This document shows positions 10,296 through 20,552 of a DNA stretch of 45,578 nucleotides, piece after piece (the first letter of the stretch is position 1; each line of letters opens with the position of its first letter). Source of the DNA: Azolla pinnata. Taxonomy: Eukaryota > Streptophyta > Polypodiopsida > Salviniales > Salviniaceae. The stretch lies in contig JBBBWG010031397.1 in NCBI GenBank assembly GCA_037176905.1, positions 1 to 45,578 of the forward strand. The letters are read 5' to 3'. The notes beneath the pieces are model-generated. The model was given only the letters and a program-made list of their open reading frames with translations, was not told the DNA's origin and did no database searches. A program made the translations under genes and the position numbers.

Positions 10296-13200
10296 CTACA
10301 TTCTAGAAAAATCCGAGATGAGTGCAGCCACTGCTTCTGGTTTCTCGATATGGGGTAGGTGTCCGCAGTTTTCAAGGTAAACCACCTTCCCGTTCACCAA
10401 ATCTTCCTTAAATCTCTGTTAGAGAAAGGAAATGTTGATAAGCCATCTTCGGAAACTACAAACCCAAGACCATTGCTTATGATTCGCTTACCTCTGGAGT
10501 GTCTTTGCTTAATATTTTGTCTTGTTTTCCCCAGATTACAAGGGTCTTCTTCTCAATCTAAACCACAACAGACATCCGACAAATTTTTTCAGTTAACGTG
10601 TACTGAGAAATTCAGCTGATTTTCAAGGAGCGATTCTTTTCGCAATTACCTCAGGAACACGTGATGCGACATTATAGCCACCACTGAGCATGAATTCAAC
10701 TGAAGCTTCGCTCCACCCTGGCATAAAACAATGTAATCGTCCCACCTGAGAAGGCAACAATTTATTCTGGTGTCACTCAACAATCCTTGTAAATGCATCA
10801 ATTAAAACAATAAGAGCTCTAGGCATTCTCTTTAGCGGGTATAAGTTACTGATCTAAGCTGCTCTTGAATCAATAGAGATCGATTTGCTGTTTTAGAATC
10901 AAGCCCTAGAATAAGAAGAAAGTCGACAAACTAACTGAATGTCAATATGAAATAATGCTCGGAACTCCCAAAAAGACTAGAAACTAGGCTGGATGGGCTG
11001 AGGCCTTATCATGCTAATAACTCAGTTATGACCATCCATCGTCCAGGTAATGTTCGCAACGCCTGCAAAATTAAATTAACTGGTGGTCCGCCTTTTACTT
11101 TAAATACGCAGCAAAGCTCACCTTCATTTCATCAATAATCGAATCCAATGAAACATTGTGATAGATAAGAAAGTTCGCATAAGTGCGCACCAAGACATTC
11201 TTCAACACAGATACCTGCAATGAGCACCCAAACAATAATTAAAAGAGAATCAAAATCCTAACAGACAAAGGGAAGAGAGATACACGCATAATATCTCATG
11301 AAAGAAAATGAATGCTAACAACCACCACAGAACTAGCCCACACTAAAATTATTTTATCGTCTATTAATAGAAGATGCGAGCTTTACCAAAAACATACAAA
11401 CACAAATATCTATTAAAGCGAAACGCAGGAACAACTGACTGGGATCCTAGAGTGAACTATAATGTGTATACTACATATGAAGAAGCGTATAATATCACAA
11501 CTACCAAATAAACAACTAGATGTCCAACACACAAAAACAGCTCTCATAAGAAGAGTTACCCCAGCATATGCAAGGAATCTTGGAAATGTCGCCATTTTCC
11601 CTGTGCCTTCTGCATAACCTTGTGCATTAACTAATACCAGCTTCGCGACCTGTGAGCCACTTGAATAAGATTTAACCATCTGCTTTTGAAAGTGTATAGT
11701 GTCACCACCCAGGAGAGAACCTGACATGAAGACAGATGGGAACTCACAGCTTCAGGATGAGACAGCGTAAAGTCTATTGCAGCTGCACCTCCAAGGCTGG
11801 CACCTACTAGAACCATGGGTTTTTTAATGTATGTTCTCCAAAACTATCAACAAAACCATTATCAGTAGGTAATCAGTCCATCAACTCAATGTACACCAAA
11901 CATCAAGTTGGAAGCTAACTTTATATCTAGAAACATAGATCTGACTTAAGATCGTCTTCACTCCATATAAGATACCTGAAATATATGTTCTCGTTTTGCC
12001 GTAACATCAAAAGAATTCGCATTAGCTGCACAGTTTCGCATATAGTTTACTGTTACTATCTTCTAGACGAGATAAAAGAGTTACAAAGAGAAATTTCCAA
12101 TGTTTATCACCAATGCAACTATATAGAAAAACAGACAAACCTGTACAGGAGAAGCCCCAACCAAGAATATCCATAGCCCAGCACTCAATCCCCTCTTTCT
12201 CGAGTTTGGGATATGTGTGCCTCCATTCCAAACAAGAGCTGCAAAACACATACAATCTCTTTTGTGCTGAAAAGGAATAAATGCAAGACCATTCAGATTA
12301 ATTGATACCAAGAGCTTACCTGTCGAACCCATGGAGCAATAGGACTGGTGAAAACCCATCACTGTATACGTTGGGCATTATGCAACTGGTGGGCACAGGG
12401 TTCTTTGCAATAGTTGTCTGTAATCAAAAAATGCGAAAGATATCTGTTTTGCCATACACAAACCCTAAACCGCTTTCCAGAATAATCATGTGTAGAATGA
12501 ATACGGCCAACTATTTGGATAAGCTTGTACTTGTAAATACTCTACTCTCACCTACAGACTTAAGCTATTAGATTGATGATGCCCATACACAAAAAGCTTT
12601 ACGACAGGTTCCCCTATTATGTTTTCAGTCTGAAGTTATATGACGCCAACAATTCTAGAGGCAAATAAGACGATGCTCAATCTCCAGATCACAGAACATG
12701 GGTTTCAAATCCTGCCCGCAGAAAGCCTACAAAACAACTTTTTTAAAGTTCAAATTCAAATTTAGAGATGAAACTAAAGGAATTGGCCCAGGTCCTGACG
12801 AGTATATTCGAGCCAAATGAACCACATACTGCAAGCATGGAGAAGGTTTTGGAAGAGAGGATGAAACAGCTCTCAAACCATATTCATTCATTCCATGCAC
12901 AAGAGTATGTACTGGATACAGGTGAGAGAGAAGCCAAGAGATGGAGACACGTCTCGTAAGTGTCAACACTTTTTGTTGGTCGTGAAAGATCGTTGATTTT
13001 AAGTATTAGACCTCAGAGAACAGAGGGCAATCATTTGTAGGAATAACTAAGTGATCAATGTGAACTAAGGGCCTTTACGCCGAACGTACGCATACACACG
13101 TGCATGTAACTATATGTGGGACTCGATGGATTTGACCCAACAGCAAGCACATTTTTAGTTCGGAGGAACTGTTAACAAAATATGTTTCTTTTACTTCTTT

Positions 13201-15566
13201 ACATGGTCCTGCGTGCCATGCATTCTGCATACAGGAGAATGTAGCATGCAGCTCCAAAAGACTGGTAACAAAAAGAAGTTCAAACGTGATTATCAACCAC
13301 AGACAAGAAGTTCACATGAAAATGAGTTCCAGGATCTGGCGATTTCTTTAAGATCTGGAACCCTGAAACCAAATTTTAAAGCAGAAGCAGAATATGGAGA
13401 GTGATCCGCACTGGATTTCTGCTGAGACATGATCTGGACAGACTATAGTATCTGACAATAGCTTCATGATCTGGGCCCTTGAAACCAAAATTTCAAAGGA
13501 AGCAGAATCTAGAAGAGTGATCCTCTTTAGATTTCTTCAGCAGCACATATGGGAGTATACATTTCGCTGACTGAGTTTCCTCGAAAACGGAGCTATCAAA
13601 GGTATGCTCTGATAACCTGATAGAGAGCAACCATTGCATACTTGTAGTACGTTCAGCATACAATGGGATTCAAAGAGAAGTATACGTTTTTCCAAATAGG
13701 TTCCTTCAAGTATGAAGATATCCAAGGTATCCTATGAAAACCTGATGGATGATGCTCGCCAAACAATGAGATTTATAAGAATTATACATTTCTCCATGAA
13801 TGCTACAACAACCTGATGGATGATATGCATCCCATACTTCTCACATGCAAAGCATACAACGGAATCCATATCATAGAATACGTCTCTCTAACTAGGTTTC
13901 CCCAAGTATGAACATCTGCCTGATGGACAATGAACAACACTTCCATCGCACACAATGAGATTTGTGAGAAGTAAGATGACTTGTTGAATGGACATGACAA
14001 CTCAAGTGTCATACACAACTCTCCAGCACCGAGGAGATGATGTCTATCCAAAGCCATTGATGAAAATAGGATTTCCTTATGGATGATAAGAGAGAAACCC
14101 TATTCTAATTATTCTATTCAAGCACTCATCGCATGTACAGTGCATCTCTGCTTTACAAGCAAGAGGCTATAAGTTTTCTCTTTCTTTGACCGAGTTTGGT
14201 CAATGATGTACATTGGTGTCTACATGCAGGAAACCTGATGCTCGACATTCTCTAAAAACAAAAGCCTCAGAGTGGCATGCATGACAGAAGATAGCCATCC
14301 TCGTAGCAAGAACATGCAGATAGAGAAGAGAGGGCAGATAGCCCGATGGCTTATGAACAGGAGGCTACGCAATTTGGAGGTCAATGCATAAAAAGCGTGA
14401 CGAGAAATACGAGAGGAAGAAAATTGAGAATCGATAGTCAGGTGAGGAGAAAAATCTTCAATTTTACAGTTCGATTTTGGTCCTCCAAGCGCTTTAATCG
14501 TTTCCTTCTTTCTTCTACACTCAAGAAATCTGATGTTGGCTTTCCCAAAACAAAAAAAAAGCCTTAGATTGACATGCATGAGCGAGGACAGCCAGCCTTG
14601 AAAGCATGAAAAGGCAGGCAGAGAGGGTTGAAAACGAAGGGAGGATAGCTAGCCTTGGAAGCACGAAAATGCAGATAGGGCAGATAGAGGACAGAAAACT
14701 GAGGGAGGATAACCATCCTTCGGGAAGCACGAAAATGCCGATGGGGAAGAACCCGAATGGCTTGGATCAGGCATTCAAGATCACATGCAGATTGCCATTC
14801 TTCTAACAGGAGGCCCTGCCGCCATGAACTCTGGGGGGGGGGGGGGGGGGACCTATCCTNNNNNNNNNNCCCCCCCCCCCCACAACACTGAACACAGAAA
14901 TCCTGAACAAAGAAGATTGAGAAGGGACGGTAGGCGAGTTTATGCAGCAGCATATAGAGAAGCTGTTCCGCCAAGGAACTGGATCAGACGGGTTTCAAGC
15001 AGTTGCCTGTTTCAGCAAAAAGAAGAGAGCTCGCTTCGATTTCATGGATCAAGGAAGAGTTTTTTTTTCTCCCTTTCCCCCACATCTTTTCGCCGCTATG
15101 CATGCGACCTTAGATGCATGAGCAAGACAGGTAGAAAGGACACGAATCGGCGAGAAATCCATCAGCGCACACACGCACGCATGCACGCAGATCGCTTCTG
15201 ATAAAGTAGAGACAAGATCCCGATTCCGTCGAAGTCGTTTACATCCGAATTTGGCGAGAGGGAGAGAGAGAGAGAGAGAGAGAAAGAAAGAGAAAGAAAG
15301 AGAGAGAAGGGAATTGATAAACCTGCCTGCACAGGGAGGCGTTGAATTCTGGAGGCCAGAGCTCGAGCGAAAGGATCACGGAGTTGCTTGACTTCGGGAG
15401 GGAGGAAGGGAGGGAAGGTAGAGGGGTCGCAGTCGAGGGGGGCGATGGTGGCAGCGACCTTGAGGCAATGTCGGAGGTGGAAGGGGCGGAGCAGGGAAAG
15501 GGAGGGAGGAGGAGGGCGAGGGAGGAAGCGGGAGAGGCGAGGGAGGAGGGGAGAGGAAGCTTCCAT
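10296..15566 (-). CDS. Alpha/beta hydrolase fold protein, 348 aa, ten exons, probably plastid-targeted
   Basis: Exons (minus): 15327-15566, 12320-12417, 12141-12238, 11976-12025, 11748-11843, 11560-11649, 11122-11214, 10650-10745, 10492-10557 and 10296-10415; lengths sum to 349 codons with stop TAG. Exon 1 has an Arg/Ser/Pro-rich N-terminus like a transit peptide, then FLPPEVKQLRDPFARALASR, as in plant relatives such as Arabidopsis At5g39220. The fold is complete: oxyanion HGFDSS (residues 109-114), nucleophile elbow GASLGG with Ser178, acid Asp300 in WGKQDKIL, and His328 in NCGHLPH. The substrate is unknown; the family includes esterases, lipases and C-C hydrolases. Intron 1 is 2.9 kb, full of degenerate repeats and an assembly gap, and its donor must be GC (CAG|GCAGGT) to keep frame with exon 2, which matches the relatives in length. 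A hidden small exon is the alternative. Family call is firm; the exon 1-2 junction is inferred. Confidence 0.88.
13330..14060. repeat. Degenerate dispersed/tandem repeats in hydrolase intron 1
   Basis: A block with gatctgg, ccctgaaaccaaattt and gcagaagcagaat near 13335-13420 recurs near 13465-13530. After it, phrases such as aacctgatggatgat, aatgagattt and caagtatgaa recur at intervals of about 100 bp to 14060. Copies are diverged; no coding capacity is seen. Confidence 0.6.
14585..14770. repeat. About 61-bp tandem repeat, three copies, in hydrolase intron 1
   Basis: Units near 14590, 14649 and 14710 share agccttggaagcacgaaaatg-like cores followed by cagatagggcag-like sequence. A more diverged relative lies near 14275-14345. 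Confidence 0.7.
14833..14881. other. Assembly gap flanked by a G run and a C run
   Basis: Eighteen G (14833-14850), nine unique bases, ten N (14860-14869), then twelve C (14870-14881). The Ns mark unknown sequence. The complementary homopolymers on either side could fold back or reflect a sequencing artefact. It lies inside the large first intron of the hydrolase gene. Confidence 0.95.
15255..15308. repeat. (GA)n microsatellite beside hydrolase exon 1
   Basis: GA repeat with a few GAAA interruptions; in the sense of the gene it is a CT tract just inside the donor end of intron 1. Confidence 0.92.
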
Positions 15567-15584
15567 GGAGGGGCTACACCAACA

Positions 15585-15700
15585 GATCAAAACAGCAAAC
15601 AACAGATCAAACAACAACAACAACAGATCAAAACAGCAACAACAGATCAAAACAGCAACAACAGATCAAAACAGCAACAACAGATCAAACAGCAAAACGG
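15585..15700. repeat. 18-bp tandem repeat (aacagatcaaaacagcaac type)
   Basis: Six to seven imperfect units of caacagatcaaaacagca directly upstream of the hydrolase start codon. Confidence 0.9.
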
Positions 15701-15737
15701 ATGAACGGGACGGGAAATGGAGTGAGGGAATGGGGCA

Positions 15738-15739
15738 GG

Positions 15740-15801
<62 letters not shown>

Positions 15802-15802
15802 G
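15738..15802. repeat. (GA)n microsatellite
   Basis: About 30 GA dinucleotides with rare interruptions, upstream of the hydrolase gene. Confidence 0.95.
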
Positions 15803-15850
15803 GACCAACCTGTTGCGCAACATCTGTCGGGCACTCCTCCGTTGGCGATG

Positions 15851-15935
15851 ATGCAGAAGCAGAAGCAGAAGCAGAAGCAGATGCAGAAGAAAATGCAGAT
15901 GCAAAAGCTTTTGGAGAAGCAGCAGCAGGAATGTT
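15851..15935. repeat. (GCAGAA)n hexanucleotide repeat
   Basis: Repeated gcagaa hexamers decaying into gcagat and gcagca. The plus-strand reading is an acidic Ala-Glu/Asp repeat without a supported gene. Confidence 0.85.
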
Positions 15936-15958
15936 TTTGAAATTGGCACAAGCAAAAC

Positions 15959-16029
15959 CTCTTCTTCTTCTTCTTCTTCTTCTTCTTCTTCTTCCTTCTT
16001 CCTTCTTCTTTCTTCTTCTTCTTCTTCTT
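15959..16029. repeat. (CTT)n microsatellite
   Basis: Long CTT run with short CCTT interruptions. Confidence 0.93.
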
Positions 16030-17414
16030 AAGATATGTGCTTGTGTCTGGTGGTGTGTTGCAATTGGAACCATCTGTTAAAAATGTTGAATAGCTCTCTA
16101 GATCAGATCAGACATGTGTGTATGTGTGTGTGTGTTTGTCTGTGAATGCAAGAGAAGAGATGGCCCACTCTTCGATTAGATACCCATAAAAGGCGAGATG
16201 TGTACAGTAGCACGGTCGTTCTTCGAGCGCCTGTGGGACACGGGTCTGTATCCAATTGTTGCATTCGCGTATCTCTTCAGCGTTGTTCTCTGGTTCCAAT
16301 GCTAGACACACTGTGCATGCCTGTTGATGTATCCTTCTTTATTCTTCTGTGCAGCAAGCGATGTATGATCTGAGAAACGAATAGCTTCGAGATGATTGTC
16401 TGGCCGCTTTTGCTGTGCAGAAGCATCGTAGTCGACGTCTTATTTCCCTCCTACGGCATGCGTGCTCCTTTATTGGATGCACTGCTTTATAGTGCTTGAT
16501 GAAGTGAGGAGGCGTAGATCAGACAGGGAACTGCTAACTGTGCCAATTTCGAATGAGCCATCGGGTCGATCGATCAATGCGAAGTTGAGGGGTCGACAGA
16601 GCCAAGCCACCAACTCTCAAAAAGCCCAAACTTGAAACAATGTTTTAACCAATAGAATAAAAAAAGGGTAAGACGATAAGTCGTCACAGTAGTTTATGTC
16701 GCAAACTTGTTCCTTCATTTAGGTTAAGGAATCACCGACGAGTTGAACTTTAAAGGTCTTCTTGACAGCAGCAGAGAGTTGTTGTGGCACGCTAAGAGGG
16801 AGAAGCAGACAAACAAGGGAACGGTGTGCCCGATCACATGCAACGATTATGACCTGAGGGCGAGAAGAAGTTAATGAAAAATCGAAGCTTGTGATTGGTG
16901 GGGTATCTTATGGAACATGCGTCCAATAGACCCTCGTTTTGCTGAAACTTACTTGGTGCAAATACACCTTTTCCTTTTTCAAATCTATCGACGCTTTCCT
17001 GGATTTGGCCAGTTCCTTGGATGATTTAACTGTTTTGTTTTAATCAGACTCACAAACTCCAATCGGTACAACACTAATCATCATAGGCTTAGCTTACATT
17101 CCAATCTCCTCGTATCCCACACAAAAAATTGTGCAGAGACACAATACCTGCATGGTTGTCACATTAGGTTTCGAGAGTTCCGATTCTCTTTGAAATGATG
17201 AATAGAAGAATATGCAGCAATACTCTCATAGTACTTCTAGGTTTCGACGAGCATTGCTGCATATCTCCTTTGTGCGGAAATATATCACAGAGATACAGCA
17301 GCAACTAGACAATGCAATTTCTGCTCCAATTTTAGAGAGTTTTCCATGTGGGAGGAAAGACAAGAATATACTTTGAATGGGTGGGGTTCATTGAGAGCTC
17401 AATGGATCAAAGCT

Positions 17415-19520
17415 TTAGGCTCTTAACTTCGAGGTCGAGCCAACGCGAGAGAACACCAGCTCTAAATCAGGGCACTCCGATGTTGTCGAGGCTGTCGGGG
17501 TGTACCACTGGGGAGCTTCTAGCTTCACTGGAGCAAGGCCTGGATTTCTAATAAGGTTCTCCAAAGCTAGGATGTCTGAGAAGAATGTTGCCCTGCACAA
17601 TGCGACAAGAATTCCACCGGAGAAGCTGCGCATCAGGCGTCTCGATGGCCCATTTCTACAGATGCAGTACGAGAGCTTTCCAAGAAGCCCATCAGTATGA
17701 TCGTCGAGAAAGTCCATGTGGCCATGCTCCGATGCGACAAAATAGAATGCTGGTTCCGAGCTCTCTAAGAAGAAGGCCCGATGGTTCACTCCTTCGGGAG
17801 CGCAAGGAGGGAAAAGCGCATTCCTTCTCAAAGCTCCAAGACCTGCTCCGACGATCAAGATGGGGACATCGAGATTAAACGAGTGGTTTGAGAACATGAG
17901 AATGGGCGGCGTAGTTTGGTCACCAACATCCCTGCCATCGACAGGATCCAGGCCGACAATCGCACCGATCCTGAGACCAAGAGGAATCTTCGATAGACCC
18001 AACGCTAGACCAAATGCTACCTTTGCTCCTCTGCTGTGTCCGATCAAGGCAAGCTTATCGAGCATAGGTCGGACCCCTGTCAGTTGTTTGGACTCCAGGA
18101 CTTGTGTCAGGCCTTCGGGCAACCAGTTGATGATAGCAGCTGCATCTTCTATTTCTTGTGTCGCATCGGGACCTGCCACTGTGTACATCTGATGCAAGAA
18201 ACAAGAGAAACATACTTAGGATAACAGAGAGTTTAGGCTAGAACGGAATGACTTGATCTTTCTATGCAAGCCCACACATGACAATAGATAGGCCGCTGAA
18301 TTTGAACGAGAAAGCAGTTTCAATTACGTAGAGGGTGGGGTAGTGCTAAAAATAACATGCTAGGTATGGGCATGAGAATTTGAATCCCGTGAAACTCATG
18401 TTTGTAATACTTCAGGTTACCCTAAGCTGTGGAAGGGAATGGAGCCCTCCTGAAGCACCTCGACGAAAGGATATCTCTCAAGGATGTGATTTTCGGCCCA
18501 AACAAACATATGGATTTTTAACATGAGCCCAAAATGCTAAAGAAGAGATATGGACTCAACCATTATTCCACTATCATTCGATATGCCATCATCCACCTCC
18601 CACAATTACAAAAACAGACCATGTGGGAAAGCAACAACAAACACGACACCGAATCTCATTCCATTACCATAGAATGACACAGGATTTTGGGTAGTGCCAT
18701 AAAAAAAAAACAAGTACCTCGACAACAGGATATCTCTCAGTGATGTGATTTTCGGCCCAAGCATATGGATTTTTAACATGAGCCCAAAATACTAAAGAAG
18801 AGATATGGACTTAACCATGATTCCACTATCATTCGATATGTCATCATCCATCTCCCACAATTACAAAGCAGACCATGTGGGAAAGCGACAACAAACATGA
18901 CACCGAATCTCATTCCATTACCATAGAATGACACGGGATTTTGGGTACTGCCATAGAAAAAAAAAGTACAACCATGATAAAAGGAAAAGGCTGCAGTATC
19001 AGCAGGCGATTCCATTGCTGCCAAGACAACCATGCACACCGGCTGTATTCATCATCACAATGCGTGCGTTCATCATTGTGGCACATGAAAAGATCACCGT
19101 AGCTCCAATCCTCTCTTTCTCTCTCTCGATTTATGTATGTACATGAGTAATCGATACCTGGGGGGCGAGGAGGATGAAGCCATGGGAGGCCACATGCTGA
19201 AGAAGCTGTGAGTAGTGGTGATTGCGAAGAAGAAAGCCATGATAGAGCAAGAGAACAGGATAGTGGCCAGCATCCTCAGGGGCAGCAATGAGCAGCGTTT
19301 TGATGGGGGAGATCGACTTCCCGTCCTTCATGATCGACGTCGTCCCCTTCTTCATCGGATCGTGGTCGTGGTCTTCCTTGTTTCTGCCGCTGCAGGAGGA
19401 CGCGGGAAGCGGATCGACTCTGAACATTCGCACGGATCGGGGACCTTCTTCGAACACGCGCTGTGGCTGCTGCTGCCCATCATCACCCATCGTGCTCAGA
19501 TCACGAAGCTCGCTGCTCAT
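17415..19520 (-). CDS. CLH: Chlorophyllase (chlorophyllide-forming phytol esterase)
   Basis: Hydrolyses the phytol ester of chlorophyll to chlorophyllide. Two exons: 19158-19520 and 17415-18188, joined APQ|MYTVAG with GT-AG borders, 378 aa plus TAA. Exon 1 carries TLLIAAPEDAGHYPVLLLYH and GFLLRNHHYSQLLQHVASHG, the N-terminal core of the family. Exon 2 has DATQEIEDAAAIINWL, the lipase-type motif GHSRG with nucleophile Ser173, the LDPVDG block (residues 201-206) with the catalytic Asp, and the His region SEHGHMDF (276-278). The residue after GHSRG is Ala where Gly is common. The first Met (19520) gives a slightly long N-terminus; Met11 (19490, MGDDGQQQ) is an alternative start. No obvious transit peptide. 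The single intron holds a 258-bp direct duplication, and an extensive ATGT microsatellite lies just upstream. Confidence 0.93.
18458..18965. repeat. Direct duplication of about 258 bp in the chlorophyllase intron
   Basis: The segment starting acctcgacgaaaggatatct (18458) recurs from about 18716. Shared blocks include gtgattttcggcccaa, ggatttttaacatgagccc and gacaccgaatctcattccat. The copies differ by few substitutions and short indels, so the event is recent. Confidence 0.9.
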
Positions 19521-20552
19521 CTCTCACCTCGATCAGGTTCGATGGAATGTATGCATGTATGCATGTATGTATGTGTGCGCGCATGTATGTGTATGCATGT
19601 ATGCATGCGTGTATGTATGCATGCATGCGTGTGTGTGTGTGTGTGTCTGTATGTGTGTATGTATGTGTGCATATGTATGTATGTATGTATGTGCATGCAT
19701 GTTTGTGTATGTATGTATCTGCGTTTACGTATGCATGTATGTACGTACGTAGTGTAGTGTATGCACGTTTGTATGTGTGTATGTATGTTTTGTAAGATGT
19801 ATGCATGTGTGCATGTTTGCATGCATGCATGCATGTATGTATGTGTGTTTGTGCGTGCGGTTGTATGTAAACCCCTCCTATGTATGTACGTATGTGTATC
19901 CGGTATGTATATCTATGCATGCAGGTATAGAATCTAGCATGTCACACTAGACACCATAGTTATCTTATGTCCCACGATTCGATTGCAGTAACAAGCCCAT
20001 CTACTAATTGCACCTAGTTCAACTTATGGAGGACTCGATTTGATTGCAATAACAAGCCCATATGCTAATTGCGCATGGATCAACATATAGAGGACTCGGG
20101 TAGAAACCTGGTCGAAGAAATGGGGATTCTTTTGCAATATACTCGAGATGATTTTAACAATGATGTCACGACTTCGTCATTACTTCTCCTTACCGAGTTT
20201 GGGTGGATGGGGAAATCTTATGATCACTTGGGTACCTTTTAAGATTTCTATAAGCTTGAGAGCCAATAAATTCAATTCAAAACCTTTGATGAGTTATTGT
20301 GTCATTTTCAGGCATGTTCCAACCATAAAAAGGTGGAGGAAGAATGGAATACCACACGGGGGCGATTTTTAAGTTTAGGTAAAGTTTGAAAGGTGCCAAT
20401 AACACAACCAGCGGCGAATTCGCCGGGCTTTTTATTCCGAGCTTGTAACGGACTCAAAAAAAAAAAATAGAGGGCGGGGAAGTTTTTACACGCAGACTGT
20501 GTACATTCACGAGAACGAAGCAGATTGTGAATTCTAGTTGGAGGATCTCCAG
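19521..20552. other. Region between the chlorophyllase start and the ABCA2-like 3' end
   Basis: After the ATGT microsatellite there is a 61-bp imperfect tandem duplication (units at 19975 and 20036, sharing gattgca(g/a)taacaagccca). The remainder has no recognised gene and should contain the ABCA2-like 3' UTR at its right end. Confidence 0.55.
19549..19920. repeat. Long (ATGT/GCAT)n microsatellite upstream of chlorophyllase
   Basis: Around 370 bp of alternating purine-pyrimidine ATGT, GCAT and GT units, starting about 30 bp upstream of the chlorophyllase start codon. The apparent Cys/Met/Val-rich and His/Thr-rich frames on both strands are repeat products. Confidence 0.93.

Larger units (their letters stand above)
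15567..17414. other. Intergenic region between hydrolase exon 1 and the chlorophyllase 3' end
   Basis: No gene is recognised. The first 460 bp are almost entirely simple repeats (an 18-bp CAACAGATCAAAACAG-type repeat, GA, GAAGCA and CTT tracts) and probably include the hydrolase 5' leader and promoter. From 16140 to 17414 the DNA is ordinary, without recognisable coding sequence; its right end should hold the chlorophyllase 3' UTR. Confidence 0.55.

Noticed and set aside
14785-15201. Open frames running across the N gap
   Set aside because: They depend on unknown bases and homopolymers inside hydrolase intron 1.
15388-16080. 230-codon plus-strand frame with Gln/Asn, Glu-Arg and Ala-Glu repeats
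   Set aside because: It spans five consecutive simple repeats and the antisense of hydrolase exon 1; codon content is dictated by the repeats.
19215-19920. Cys/Met/Val-rich (plus) and His/Thr/Ile-rich (minus) frames of up to 180 codons
   Set aside because: Produced by the ATGT microsatellite and the antisense of chlorophyllase exon 1.
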